Of a DNA stretch of 64,000 nt, positions 18,383-27,085 are shown piece by piece; position 1 is the stretch's first letter, and each line of letters starts with the position of its first letter. The notes below the pieces were generated by a model that worked only from the letters and a program-made list of their open reading frames with translations, searched no databases and had not been told where the DNA came from. The stretch is from NCBI RefSeq assembly GCF_003364255.1, contig NZ_NXLR01000008.1, positions 1 through 64,000 on the forward strand, written 5' to 3'. Position numbers and translations under genes: made by a program. Origin of the DNA: Helicobacter marmotae (GTDB taxonomy: Bacteria > Campylobacterota > Campylobacteria > Campylobacterales > Helicobacteraceae).

Positions 18383-18900
18383 TGAAAAAGCTTTGCTTTT
18401 TTGTATTATGTGTGTTTTTCTCTATGGGCTGTGGGTATCAGCCGGTGAGCTATTATGCACAGAGTATTTTTAATGATGGAGTGTATGTGGATATTATAAT
18501 GAATGCCTCCGTGCCAGAATCGGGAAGTATGGTCAAAGATACGGTCAATAATGCTATTATCAAACGTTTTGCAAGTAGCCTCAAAAGTAAAGATGAGGCG
18601 AAGAGCTTTTTAAAAATCAATGTCCAAAGTATCACCCAAACGCCTGTGGCTTATAATCAACAAGGCTTTGTGAGCTATTATCGCACCAATATTGTGCTTG
18701 GGATTCATTTTGAGAATATTAATGGAGCGAACTTTGATGTAATAAACTCTGGCTATTATGACTATAGTGCGGACTTTACTTCAACACTTGTGCTTGATCA
18801 ATATCGTTTAGAATCTATCACTCAAGCTACCAATTCAGCCCTTGATAAATTTATCTCTCAAGTGGCGTATTATGGGGAGTTTTATGATGAAAATAGATGA
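18379..18900 (+). CDS. lptE: LptE-like outer-membrane lipoprotein
   Basis: 173 residues. The N-terminus [18 protein letters not shown] is a lipoprotein signal with Cys18 as probable lipidation site, followed by [10 protein letters not shown], the typical start of mature LptE. LptE plugs the LptD barrel that inserts lipopolysaccharide into the outer membrane. Its position between leuS and folC matches H. pylori HP1546, often annotated as hypothetical. Sequence similarity to E. coli LptE is low, so the call leans on the lipobox, size and gene order. Confidence 0.75.
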   Translation: MMKKLCFFVLCVFFSMGCGYQPVSYYAQSIFNDGVYVDIIMNASVPESGSMVKDTVNNAIIKRFASSLKSKDEAKSFLKINVQSITQTPVAYNQQGFVSYYRTNIVLGIHFENINGANFDVINSGYYDYSADFTSTLVLDQYRLESITQATNSALDKFISQVAYYGEFYDENR

Positions 18901-19921
18901 TATTTCTCGCAAAGCACTCCAGCGATTGTATTTTGCTAAGAAGCCTCCTACGCCTAAGGCGTATTTTGATATGTTTTATGAAATGGCTAAGCTTGATGGA
19001 TGGGAGCAGATAGAAGAGCTAAATTGGCAAATGCAGTGGTTGAATAAATTTGATAAAACTGAACAAGAGCAGCTAAAAAAGGCAAGAAACCCTGATGAGT
19101 TTATAGAGATAGCCGCCCTGCTTTTAAGAGAATCAAAGCAAAATTGCTCCATTGAGCATTTGCAGAGTTTAAAGGCACTTATTCGTAAATTGCTAGGGAC
19201 GATTTCTGATATGTTTTCTATCGGGGCGAAAAATCGCTATGCCTTTTTATTCCGCTTAAGTAGCATTAATCAATTAGAAGATACCCAAAAGCTAGTGAAG
19301 TATTGGGAGCAGTTTAGGGCGTCTAAAATGCACATAGAGACACTCAAAAGGCTAACAAATATCATCGCCCACACGTTGCGGGAGCTAGATTCTCAAGGGA
19401 AAGTGAGCAAAGAGGCTTTAGAGCTCTCATCTGTGCTAATGATGCACCCTGAAATGCTTGTAGAAAGCCGTATGCTTGATGGCATTGAAAAGCTTTTAGG
19501 CATAAAGTCTTCGAGTAAAGCGGAGGCATTGTATGAAGATAAAGAAATGCTACAAAGTGGCTGTGTGGCTGCATTTAAGGTAGTGAATTTAGATTTTTCA
19601 AATAAAGAGAGGGTGGATATTAAGGAAGTTAATCCCAAGGCTATGGAGATTCTAAAAAAGCTCTGCCTTAATGGGCTTAAAAATGGCTTTTTAGTAGGGG
19701 ATTATAAAAATGGCTTTGCGCTTATGTTTAAGGGTATAGATACACAAAGTGCATTAGAGCAAATAAGCCCTATTGCCAAGCAGTTAGAGAAACAGAAGTT
19801 TTCCTATCAGGGGAGTACTTTTACCTTTAGCTTTGAATTAAAGGTGTTTGATTTAAAGACATTTACCTCTTTAAAAGATATGAATGAGAAGCTCTCGCAT
19901 TTATTGAGTGAGGGCACATAA
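18884..19921 (+). CDS. Uncharacterised protein, possibly a degenerate GGDEF-type protein
   Basis: 345 residues from ATG 18884, which has GGGGAG five bases upstream; the frame is open further upstream to 18842 but without a ribosome site. The start overlaps the last 17 bases of lptE. The N-terminus (ISRKALQRLYFAKKPPTPKAYFDMFYE) resembles the helical N-terminal region seen in many epsilonproteobacterial GGDEF proteins. The C-terminal part (about residues 215-335) has an alpha/beta pattern but no GGDEF or SDEF signature. It may be an inactive relative, or unrelated. No signal peptide or membrane segment. Location inside the leuS-mfd run suggests steady, growth-linked expression. Confidence 0.6.
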   Translation: MMKIDDISRKALQRLYFAKKPPTPKAYFDMFYEMAKLDGWEQIEELNWQMQWLNKFDKTEQEQLKKARNPDEFIEIAALLLRESKQNCSIEHLQSLKALIRKLLGTISDMFSIGAKNRYAFLFRLSSINQLEDTQKLVKYWEQFRASKMHIETLKRLTNIIAHTLRELDSQGKVSKEALELSSVLMMHPEMLVESRMLDGIEKLLGIKSSSKAEALYEDKEMLQSGCVAAFKVVNLDFSNKERVDIKEVNPKAMEILKKLCLNGLKNGFLVGDYKNGFALMFKGIDTQSALEQISPIAKQLEKQKFSYQGSTFTFSFELKVFDLKTFTSLKDMNEKLSHLLSEGT

Positions 19922-19929
19922 GAGGGGGT

Positions 19930-21147
19930 ATGCGGATGTTAAGCCTTGAAGAAGTGCTTGCAAGCAAGGGCGCAGAATATGCACCATTTGATAGAGGACG
20001 TATGGGGAGAATCTATGCCCAAATTGCCCCTGTGTATGGCTTTAATGAATATTTAACCCATACATGCAAGGTGATACATATTATGGGCACAAATGGCAAG
20101 GGGAGCACGGGGCGGTTTGTGAGTATGGGATTGGCGCAGAATCACAAAAGTGTGCTTCATTTTAGCTCGCCACATTTACTTAGCTTCAACGAACGTTATT
20201 ATATAAGTAGGGAAGATTATCAAGGTGATATTCATAGCGCAGAGCTTGAATCGGCTCATCAAAGGCTTTGGAGTATAGAATCTGTCCATGAGGCGAGTTA
20301 TTTTGAATATGCTACTTTGCTTGCTTTTGTGCTTGCTAGGGATTATGAATATCTTGTGCTTGAGGCAGGGGTTGGGGGAGAGTATGATTCTACTTCTGTG
20401 ATAGGTGCAAATGTAAGTGTTTATACCCCTATTGGCTTAGATCATCAAGATATGCTTGGGCAGAGTGTGCAAGAGATAGCGCTTACTAAACTTAGGGCGA
20501 TGAGCGGATATACTTTGATAGCTAAACAAATACATAAAGAAGTCATACCACTTGCTCAAAGCATAGCACAAGAGAGGGGCATAGTGTGTGAAATGATTAC
20601 AGATATTAGCCAAGATAGCGATTTTAGCGATGATATAGAGGCTTTTAGGGAGTATGTGCTAGCTTATCATCTCCCCTCATTCTTACGTGCTAATCTCTAT
20701 AGCGCAATGCGCATTCTTCTCTATCTTGGAATGAAATTTGTTTTTCAAGGGCTTGGTGGGCTTTCACTTCGTGGGAGATGTGAGGCTTTAAATGCCCATA
20801 TCATGCTTGATGTGGGGCATAATATTGACGGAGCTAGGGTATTAAGTGAGCATTTTGGCACAAAAAAGGTCTATCTAGTGTATAATAGCTATTTTCAAAA
20901 GGATATGGAGGCTATTTTATATGTGCTTTTGCCAATCATTAAGCAGGTTTTAATTATATCTGTGGAGAATCCTAGAATTTGTCCCAAACAAAGGCTAATA
21001 AACATACTTCAAAAGTTGGCAATTCCATATAAAGACTTTGATATAAACCAAATCAAAGCAGATAGAGATTACCTCGTTTTTGGTTCTTTTAGTGTCGTTG
21101 AGACATTTTTACAACAATACAAAGGAATAGAGTGCAAGATAAATTAA
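19930..21147 (+). CDS. folC: Folylpolyglutamate synthase / dihydrofolate synthase
   Basis: 405 residues of the Mur-ligase superfamily. The ATP-binding loop MGTNGKGSTGRF is near residues 52-63. The central VLEAGVGGEYDSTSV and IGLDHQDMLGQS segments, which bind Mg2+ and ATP in FolC, are present, as is the C-terminal LDVGHNIDGARV motif. It adds glutamate to dihydropteroate and folates in the cytoplasm. Two start codons (19930 and 19936) follow AGAGGGGG; the second may be preferred. Its 3' end overlaps csd2 by 16 bases. Confidence 0.93.
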   Translation: MRMLSLEEVLASKGAEYAPFDRGRMGRIYAQIAPVYGFNEYLTHTCKVIHIMGTNGKGSTGRFVSMGLAQNHKSVLHFSSPHLLSFNERYYISREDYQGDIHSAELESAHQRLWSIESVHEASYFEYATLLAFVLARDYEYLVLEAGVGGEYDSTSVIGANVSVYTPIGLDHQDMLGQSVQEIALTKLRAMSGYTLIAKQIHKEVIPLAQSIAQERGIVCEMITDISQDSDFSDDIEAFREYVLAYHLPSFLRANLYSAMRILLYLGMKFVFQGLGGLSLRGRCEALNAHIMLDVGHNIDGARVLSEHFGTKKVYLVYNSYFQKDMEAILYVLLPIIKQVLIISVENPRICPKQRLINILQKLAIPYKDFDINQIKADRDYLVFGSFSVVETFLQQYKGIECKIN

Positions 21148-22007
21148 TGATTTCTATTATTGATGATAATGGTTCTAGGCAGTTTAGTGTGCATCGTTTA
21201 GTGCAGAAAGTTGCACTTTTTTTAGGAGCGGGTATTGTTGTAGTGGTGATTTTATATTTTGTAATCGCACATTTTTTGATGAATGAGCTTGAAGTGATTT
21301 TGGCAAACAATACGCAGGTACGTGAAAACTTTCAAAGTATTTATGAGAAAAATAGCGAATTAGAACGTAATATTGACTACAAAACAAGCGAGCTTTTAAA
21401 GGTGAGTAGCAAGATTAATGAGCTTGAAAATATCGTTAATGTCCATAAGCGCAACCATGAAACGCATAATAACCAAAATATTGATCTTGAATCTCTCTCT
21501 TCGTTGCAAAAAGATATGATTTTAAAGATTATCCCTAATGGCGACCCTGTGAGTAGTTTTATTAATAAAGTGTTTCCCCATAAGAGTGCTTCGATTTATA
21601 CACTGAGCCAAGATACGCCCGTGTATGCCACGGCAAATGGTATTATTGATTCTGTGCGGGTAGCGGGGAGTGAAAATCATCTTGTACAGATTCAGCATTC
21701 TTATGGATTTACCTCAAATTATGGGCATTTAGGTAAAGTCATAGTCCAAAAGGGGGATTTTGTAACTAAGGGGCAAGTGATAGGCTATAGTGGCTCAAGC
21801 GCAAGTTTGTATTATGATTTGCACTTTATTGATTCTGCCTTGCCTGTAGCAAATTACACAGATTGGAATAGTGATAATTTTGCCCAAGTTATTGGCGTAA
21901 ATAGCGCCATTGATTGGAAAAGTTTAGTGTGGGCGCTTGATGATATTATTCAGCTTAAGAATTATCGTGTAAGCTATCAGAATGATGAATACGTCATGCC
22001 TTATTGA
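21132..22007 (+). CDS. csd2: Csd2-like LytM protein, catalytically dead partner
   Basis: 291 residues: a short cytoplasmic tail, one membrane helix (about 25-50), a coiled-coil stretch (55-115) and a LytM/M23 fold. The metal ligands are missing. Where Csd1 has HTGVD there is no His or Asp, and the HxH position reads SLYYDLHF (residues 225-232). This fits Csd2 of H. pylori, a non-catalytic partner that pairs with Csd1 to set helical cell shape. The start is GTG 21132, with AAAGGA five bases upstream; the ATG at 21147 has none. It overlaps folC and is followed 13 bases later by csd1. Confidence 0.85.
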   Translation: MQDKLMISIIDDNGSRQFSVHRLVQKVALFLGAGIVVVVILYFVIAHFLMNELEVILANNTQVRENFQSIYEKNSELERNIDYKTSELLKVSSKINELENIVNVHKRNHETHNNQNIDLESLSSLQKDMILKIIPNGDPVSSFINKVFPHKSASIYTLSQDTPVYATANGIIDSVRVAGSENHLVQIQHSYGFTSNYGHLGKVIVQKGDFVTKGQVIGYSGSSASLYYDLHFIDSALPVANYTDWNSDNFAQVIGVNSAIDWKSLVWALDDIIQLKNYRVSYQNDEYVMPY

Positions 22008-22020
22008 TATTTAAGAGCAC

Positions 22021-22923
22021 ATGGATTCAAACAAATCATCTCGCCTTGTTCTTATGATTACCGACCAGAACGGGTCGCGTTATTTTAATGTTAGCTCTAT
22101 TTTCAAGCAAGTTAGTCTTTATTTTGTAGTCTTTATTTTGACGCTTATGGCTTTTGGCGTTATATCTATTAAAACTTTCAGTGCAGAGATTCGCAAGATG
22201 TCTATACTCAATGAGACGATTGCCAAACGTTATGAAAAAATGCTTGCTAAAAATGAAACACTCAATATCCAAATCGGGCAGAGGATTGAAGAAATGACAC
22301 GAGTGGATAATCGTGTCGGGGATTTGGAGAGCATTATCGGTGTGCCCTTACATACACCAGAGGAGATGGATAATAACCTTGAGCATCGCATTGATAGTGC
22401 CTCACTCACAGGCACGCAGAAAGCTTTTGTGATGAAGTTTGTCCCTAATGGCTACCCTATGGAATCCTATAGTCGCATTTCCGCACCTTATGGCTATAGA
22501 GTGCATCCTTTGTTTTTCACTCGGCATTTGCATACGGGAGTGGATTTTGCTACGCCTTTAAATACGCCCGTATATGCGACTGCCGATGGTGTTGTAAATG
22601 CGGCTGGCTTTTCAACTGGTGGTTATGGTTATCTTGTTAAAATAGACCATTCACTTGGGTTTATGACTTATTATGCTCATTTGAATAAAATAGTTGTGCA
22701 AAAAGGAATGTTTGTGAAACGTGGGCAGCTTATTGCCTATAGTGGCAACACAGGACAAAGCACGGGTCCGCATCTTCATTATGAGATACGATTTTTGGGT
22801 AAGGTTATTGACCCCAAAAATTTTATGGAATGGAAGATGAGCAATTTTGATTCAATTTTTGAAAAAGAAAGGAGTGTAGCATGGCAATCTTTGTTAGCGA
22901 CAATAAACAACTTGATGGAGTGA
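22021..22923 (+). CDS. csd1: Csd1-like LytM (M23) peptidoglycan endopeptidase
   Basis: 300 residues with one membrane helix (about 25-48), a coiled-coil region and an intact M23 domain. Zinc ligands are in HLHTGVDFA (HxxxD) and GPHLHYEIRF (HxH). In H. pylori Csd1 trims peptide crosslinks of peptidoglycan in the periplasm and, with Csd2 and the bactofilin CcmA, produces helical shape. All three genes are adjacent here in the same order. The 3' end overlaps ccmA by 43 bases. Helical morphology is therefore expected for this organism. Confidence 0.92.
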   Translation: MDSNKSSRLVLMITDQNGSRYFNVSSIFKQVSLYFVVFILTLMAFGVISIKTFSAEIRKMSILNETIAKRYEKMLAKNETLNIQIGQRIEEMTRVDNRVGDLESIIGVPLHTPEEMDNNLEHRIDSASLTGTQKAFVMKFVPNGYPMESYSRISAPYGYRVHPLFFTRHLHTGVDFATPLNTPVYATADGVVNAAGFSTGGYGYLVKIDHSLGFMTYYAHLNKIVVQKGMFVKRGQLIAYSGNTGQSTGPHLHYEIRFLGKVIDPKNFMEWKMSNFDSIFEKERSVAWQSLLATINNLME

Positions 22924-23294
22924 GTTCATCAGGAGGGGCGACTATCATCGCACAAGGTACGAGAATCAAGGGGGAAATCAACACAGATTGTAGATTACAT
23001 ATTGATGGGGAATTTGAGGGGAATATTCACTCTAAAGATACTGTTATGGTGGGTAAAAGCGGTTTGGTGCATGGTGATGTCAAAGCAGCATCTTTAATTG
23101 TAAGCGGGCGCTTTATAGGAAGTGTCACTTCAAATGTGCTTGAGATTAAACCTCAAGGGCGCGTAGAGGGGACGGTTATCACATCTGAATTTGTCATTGA
23201 GCGCAAAGGGGTATTTATGGGGGAAAGCAAAACGAAAGAAAAAGCAAGTAAGACAGATATTGCCTCATTGGAATTACCTAAAAAAGACAAATAG
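22881..23294 (+). CDS. ccmA: Bactofilin CcmA
   Basis: 137 residues with the bactofilin beta-helix core: repeated short strands such as GTRIKGEINTDCRLHIDGEFEGNI and SGRFIGSVTSNVLEIKPQGRVEG between short unstructured ends. Bactofilins polymerise without nucleotide at the inner membrane. CcmA anchors the Csd cell-shape complex at positive curvature in H. pylori. It starts at ATG 22881, with AAAGGAG upstream, inside the end of csd1; the overlap argues for coupled production. Confidence 0.93.
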   Translation: MAIFVSDNKQLDGVSSSGGATIIAQGTRIKGEINTDCRLHIDGEFEGNIHSKDTVMVGKSGLVHGDVKAASLIVSGRFIGSVTSNVLEIKPQGRVEGTVITSEFVIERKGVFMGESKTKEKASKTDIASLELPKKDK

Positions 23295-23308
23295 TATCGG
23301 AGAGAGGT

Positions 23309-26300
23309 TTGATACAATCTTGTCTGTATAGACTTCTTAAAGCGGGGGATTTCTCTTATGAATTATTACTTGTAGAAGATTCTAAACAAGCCCAAGATGC
23401 CTATTGGGTCTTTGATTTTCTTCAAACACATAAGGCTTTTGTCCTCCCTGAGTTACCAGTGCATTTTGGTGATGATTTAAGCTCATTTCGCGAAGAATTT
23501 TTGCATACACTCAATGTTTTGCATGCGTTTTATGCTCAAAGTGCGCCTAAGGTGCTTATCTCGCCTATTGCAAGTGTGCTTTATGCACTCCCTAAAGAAA
23601 GCATATTGCAAAGCTTTACTTTGAATCTCGGCAAAGATTATGACTTCCTTGCATTAAAAGAGAAAATCATAGAGTATGGCTATGAATGTGTAGAGGTGGT
23701 GGAATTAGAGGGGGAAGTGAGCTTTAGAGGGGATATTATTGATATTTTTATCCCCCATAGTGAGAATCCTCATAGAATCGCCTTTTTTGATACACAAGTG
23801 GAGAGCATACGATCTTTTGATGTCCATACGCAAATGAGTAATCCCCTAGAGTTAAAAACCTTAGAGTTGCTCCCGGCACTTTTTTCTTTGAGCGCAGAGG
23901 AGAGTAGGGAGATACAATCTCAAGTAGAGCAGAGTGATTTTGAAGGCTTTAATAAAGATGTGGCTTCCTTTGGCTTTTGGTTTTTGGGTGATCGGGCGCA
24001 GTTTTTACCCCTTGTGTATAAGAGTCTGCTTACTCCTCAAGCACTCAATACTGCCAAAGAGATTTATAGCTTAGATTCGATGTATAAAGCCCTAGAGTGG
24101 CAGAGTATAGAATCTTTACCCCTATGCCAAGAGCTTCAAGGGTATAGCGATATACTCTTTAATCCGAGAAATTTGGGTTCGATGATAAAAGCACATGATA
24201 AAAAGCATATTATCTTACTTAGCTCCAATGACATTAAGCTCAAAGCCTTTGATGAAGTGGATTTGCAAGGAGTAGAGATAAAACACTCTAGCGCGATTGT
24301 CAATCTCATAACCCCAGATGAGCTAATACTCTCACTCAATATCCATACGCCTAAACATAGGGCTAAAAAGCCTACCTTAAAGCTTAATGAGATTTCTCAA
24401 GGTGAGTATGTCGTGCATAGCGATTATGGCATTGGGCTTTTTATGGGGCTTAAAAATATACAAATTGCTGGAGTGGAGCGGGATTTTATTGAAATTGCCT
24501 ATGCGGGTGAAGATAAGCTTTTGCTACCAGTGGAAAATCTCAATATGATTGATAGATATGTGGCAGATTCTACACAGATACCTATACTTGATAGATTGGG
24601 TAAGGCGAGCTTTGCAAAATTAAAGCAAAAAGTGAGGGCAAAACTCTTAGAAATAGCCAATGGTATCATCGAGCTTGCTGCTAAACGCAATTTATTAAAG
24701 GGCGTGAAAATTGATACACAAGAGCCTAAGCTTATTGCCTTTCAAAATGCCTGTGGTTTCACCCTCACAGATGACCAGCTAAGAAGCATTGAAGAGATTT
24801 ATGCGGATTTATCTTCAGGCAAGGTTATGGATCGACTATTAAGTGGCGATGTGGGCTTTGGCAAGACAGAAGTAGCCATGAATGCGATATATGCCATCTG
24901 CCTTGCTCACTATCAAGCGGCGATGATAGTACCTACGACTTTATTATGCACGCAGCATTATCATGCCCTAAAGGAGCGCTTAGAGCCCTTTGGCGTGCGT
25001 GTGGCAAGGTGTGATAGATTCTTAAAGTCTAAAGAGAAGCTTGCTTTATTTGAAGCGCTTAAAAATGGCGCAATAGATGTGGTTGTGGGCACACACGCGC
25101 TTTTGGGCGCGGAGTTTAGCAATCTTGGTTTGATTGTAATAGATGAGGAGCATAAATTTGGTGTGAAGCAAAAGGAGCGCATTAAGGCATTATCTGCAAA
25201 CACTCATCTTTTAAGTATGAGTGCTACGCCCATACCTCGCACGCTCAATATGGCGCTCTCTCAAATTAAGTCTTTAAGCTCTCTGTATACTCCACCACGA
25301 GAGCGACTCCCTGTGCGTACTTTTGTGAAAACAGGCAAACCCCAGCTTTTAAAAGAAGTCATTTTGCGGGAGTTAAGACGTGGCGGTGCGGTATTTTATA
25401 TCCATAACAATATCGCAAGTATTGACAAAAAGGCAAAAGAGCTCCAAGCCCTCCTGCCTCAAATTAAGCTTGCCACTTTACATTCTCAAATTGATAATGC
25501 CACAAGCGAGGTGATAATGTGTGATTTTGCGAGCAATACATATAATCTTTTGCTTTGCACAAGCATTATAGAATCTGGCATTCACCTCCCTAATGCTAAT
25601 ACTATTATCGTAGCGGGAGCAGATAGGTTTGGCATAGCAGATTTACATCAATTGCGTGGACGTGTGGGGAGAGGCAATAAAGAGGGATTTTGCTATTTTT
25701 TGGTTGATGATATGGAGCATATCACTCCAGAGGCAAAGAAGCGACTTATGGCATTAGAGAAAAACTCCTATCTTGGGAGCGGTGAGAATCTTGCGTATTA
25801 TGATTTAGAAATACGTGGCGGAGGGAATCTACTAGGTGAGGCACAAAGCGGGCATATTAAAAATATCGGCTATGGGTTGTATTTGCGTATGTTAGAGGAG
25901 TGCATACATTATCTTAGTGGCAAGGGCAGTGTAGAGGAGAGTGAGTGTGATATAAAGCTTAATATTAATGCCTATTTGAATCCTGTATTGATTGCAAGTG
26001 ATAAATTACGCTTAGAGCTCTATCGTAGGCTCTCATTTTGTGCGAGTTTGAGTGAAGTTAATGAGATAGAATCTGAAATTTTTGATAGATTTGGTGCGCT
26101 TGATGAGCTAAGCAAAGCATTTTTAGAGCTTATACGCATTAAGGTGCTTGCAAATATGTGCCATTTGAAACAAATATTGCATTATGGGCAGAATATCACA
26201 CTTGTGTATAGGGATGGGAGTAAAAAAGGTATGGTATCGGCAAGTAAGGATTGGGATGATGTGCTTAAGTGTATTATGGTATTTTTACGCAATGAAGTAA

Positions 26301-26320
26301 AAAACAAGCAGGAGCAATGA
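23309..26320 (+). CDS. mfd: Transcription-repair coupling factor Mfd
   Basis: 1003 residues. The UvrB-like N-terminal module includes the GDIIDIFIPHSENPHRIAFF segment. An RNA polymerase interaction domain follows (EYVVHSDYGIGLFMGL). The RecG-like translocase carries Walker A SGDVGFGKTEVA, DEEH box VIDEEHKFGVKQKE, motif III MSATPIPRT and the C-terminal motif GRVGRGNKEG. Mfd removes RNA polymerase stalled at lesions and recruits UvrA. The start is TTG 23309, with GGAGAGAGG just upstream, fourteen bases after the ccmA stop. A repair gene thus ends the cell-shape operon, as in H. pylori. Confidence 0.96.
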   Translation: MIQSCLYRLLKAGDFSYELLLVEDSKQAQDAYWVFDFLQTHKAFVLPELPVHFGDDLSSFREEFLHTLNVLHAFYAQSAPKVLISPIASVLYALPKESILQSFTLNLGKDYDFLALKEKIIEYGYECVEVVELEGEVSFRGDIIDIFIPHSENPHRIAFFDTQVESIRSFDVHTQMSNPLELKTLELLPALFSLSAEESREIQSQVEQSDFEGFNKDVASFGFWFLGDRAQFLPLVYKSLLTPQALNTAKEIYSLDSMYKALEWQSIESLPLCQELQGYSDILFNPRNLGSMIKAHDKKHIILLSSNDIKLKAFDEVDLQGVEIKHSSAIVNLITPDELILSLNIHTPKHRAKKPTLKLNEISQGEYVVHSDYGIGLFMGLKNIQIAGVERDFIEIAYAGEDKLLLPVENLNMIDRYVADSTQIPILDRLGKASFAKLKQKVRAKLLEIANGIIELAAKRNLLKGVKIDTQEPKLIAFQNACGFTLTDDQLRSIEEIYADLSSGKVMDRLLSGDVGFGKTEVAMNAIYAICLAHYQAAMIVPTTLLCTQHYHALKERLEPFGVRVARCDRFLKSKEKLALFEALKNGAIDVVVGTHALLGAEFSNLGLIVIDEEHKFGVKQKERIKALSANTHLLSMSATPIPRTLNMALSQIKSLSSLYTPPRERLPVRTFVKTGKPQLLKEVILRELRRGGAVFYIHNNIASIDKKAKELQALLPQIKLATLHSQIDNATSEVIMCDFASNTYNLLLCTSIIESGIHLPNANTIIVAGADRFGIADLHQLRGRVGRGNKEGFCYFLVDDMEHITPEAKKRLMALEKNSYLGSGENLAYYDLEIRGGGNLLGEAQSGHIKNIGYGLYLRMLEECIHYLSGKGSVEESECDIKLNINAYLNPVLIASDKLRLELYRRLSFCASLSEVNEIESEIFDRFGALDELSKAFLELIRIKVLANMCHLKQILHYGQNITLVYRDGSKKGMVSASKDWDDVLKCIMVFLRNEVKNKQEQ

Positions 26321-26321
26321 A

Positions 26322-26570
26322 GTGAGATGTGGCTTTTGTGAGCGGATAAAAAAACTGCGCAAGATTGATGTAGCGCTTATGGTGGGCATTTGTGTGTTTA
26401 TGTATATTGCTAATCAATTACAGCTTAGGGAGTATCGAGCCCAAAAGGTACAAGAGAGTGCAAAAATCCAGCAAAAAGAAGAAGCAGAGTTGAAGATTTA
26501 TGAAGATTTGCAACGCAAATGTTATTTCAAGCAAGATAAAAATGCTTGCGATGAGCTAAAAGCATATTAG
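26322..26570 (+). CDS. Small single-pass membrane protein of unknown function
   Basis: 82 residues from GTG 26322, one base after the mfd stop, with CAGGAG eight bases upstream. The N-terminus has two cysteines (RCGFCERIKK). There is one membrane helix (about residues 16-33) and a charged, helical C-terminal part with two further cysteines. It is probably translated with mfd. I do not recognise a family. The four cysteines could form disulfides or bind metal. Confidence 0.6.
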   Translation: MRCGFCERIKKLRKIDVALMVGICVFMYIANQLQLREYRAQKVQESAKIQQKEEAELKIYEDLQRKCYFKQDKNACDELKAY

Positions 26571-26635
26571 ACGACCAAAGATGAATGCTAAAATTTCAGT
26601 GTTATACAAGATATGAAAAAGATTGTTTAAAGAAG

Positions 26636-26710
26636 TGGCTCCGGATGCAGGATTCGAACCTGCGACCAAGTGGTTAACAGCCACCTACTCTACCGCTGAG
26701 CTAATCCGGA
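26636..26710 (-). tRNA. tRNA-Asn (anticodon GTT)
   Basis: Read on the minus strand, the 75 bases form a full cloverleaf. The acceptor stem TCCGGAT pairs with ATCCGGA, the D-arm region is AGCTCAGCGGT, the anticodon loop is CTGTTAACC with GTT, the T-loop is GTTCGAATC, and CCA is encoded. No integrase or direct repeat is next to it. Confidence 0.97.
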
Positions 26711-27055
26711 ATATAAAATGAAAGCAAATAAATAGGCGGAGATTATATAGAAAAACTTTTTTTTTGTCAAGAAATAGGCATTTGTACTGATTGGGGGATA
26801 CTTCAAAGCAGGGGGAAGAATCGCTTTGGAATTACGAGTAAATGCTGTTATTTTGTCAGCTCTTAGGGGCACGAAGTGGAGGTAAAGAATCTCTACCCAA
26901 ATCACCATTTATTCTTAAAATTTCTTTGCGCATAAAGCCCATAGCAAGTAGCGGAGGCTAGCACGATTCTATTATACCCCTTTTGCTAGGAGTTTTGCTA
27001 TTTAGTTGTGTATATGCAATGGCTTATTAGATAAAATTTAGGCGTTATATGCTAA
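26711..27055. repeat. Intergenic region with a decayed copy of the dispersed repeat
   Basis: Between tRNA-Asn and the porin gene there is no credible reading frame. A run of nine T lies at about 26757-26765. Around 26850-26905 the sequence TTTTGTCAGCTCTTAGGGGC...GGTAAAGAATCTC resembles a degenerate forward arm of the repeat family. The rest is A+T-rich without recognisable structure. Confidence 0.5.
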
Positions 27056-27059
27056 TATA

Positions 27060-27065
27060 TATAAT
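27060..27065 (+). promoter_or_regulatory. Putative -10 box of the porin gene
   Basis: TATAAT within TAATATATATAATCC, 20 bases before the ATG. This would give a very short leader carrying AGGAGGG at 27075-27081. A second A+T-rich box just upstream (TATGCTAAT) is an alternative. Confidence 0.4.
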
Positions 27066-27085
27066 CCAAAAAACAGGAGGGAAAT

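Noticed and set aside
26636-26710. tRNA-Asn as an integration site of a mobile element
   Set aside because: No integrase, no direct repeat of the tRNA 3' end, and ordinary housekeeping genes on both sides.
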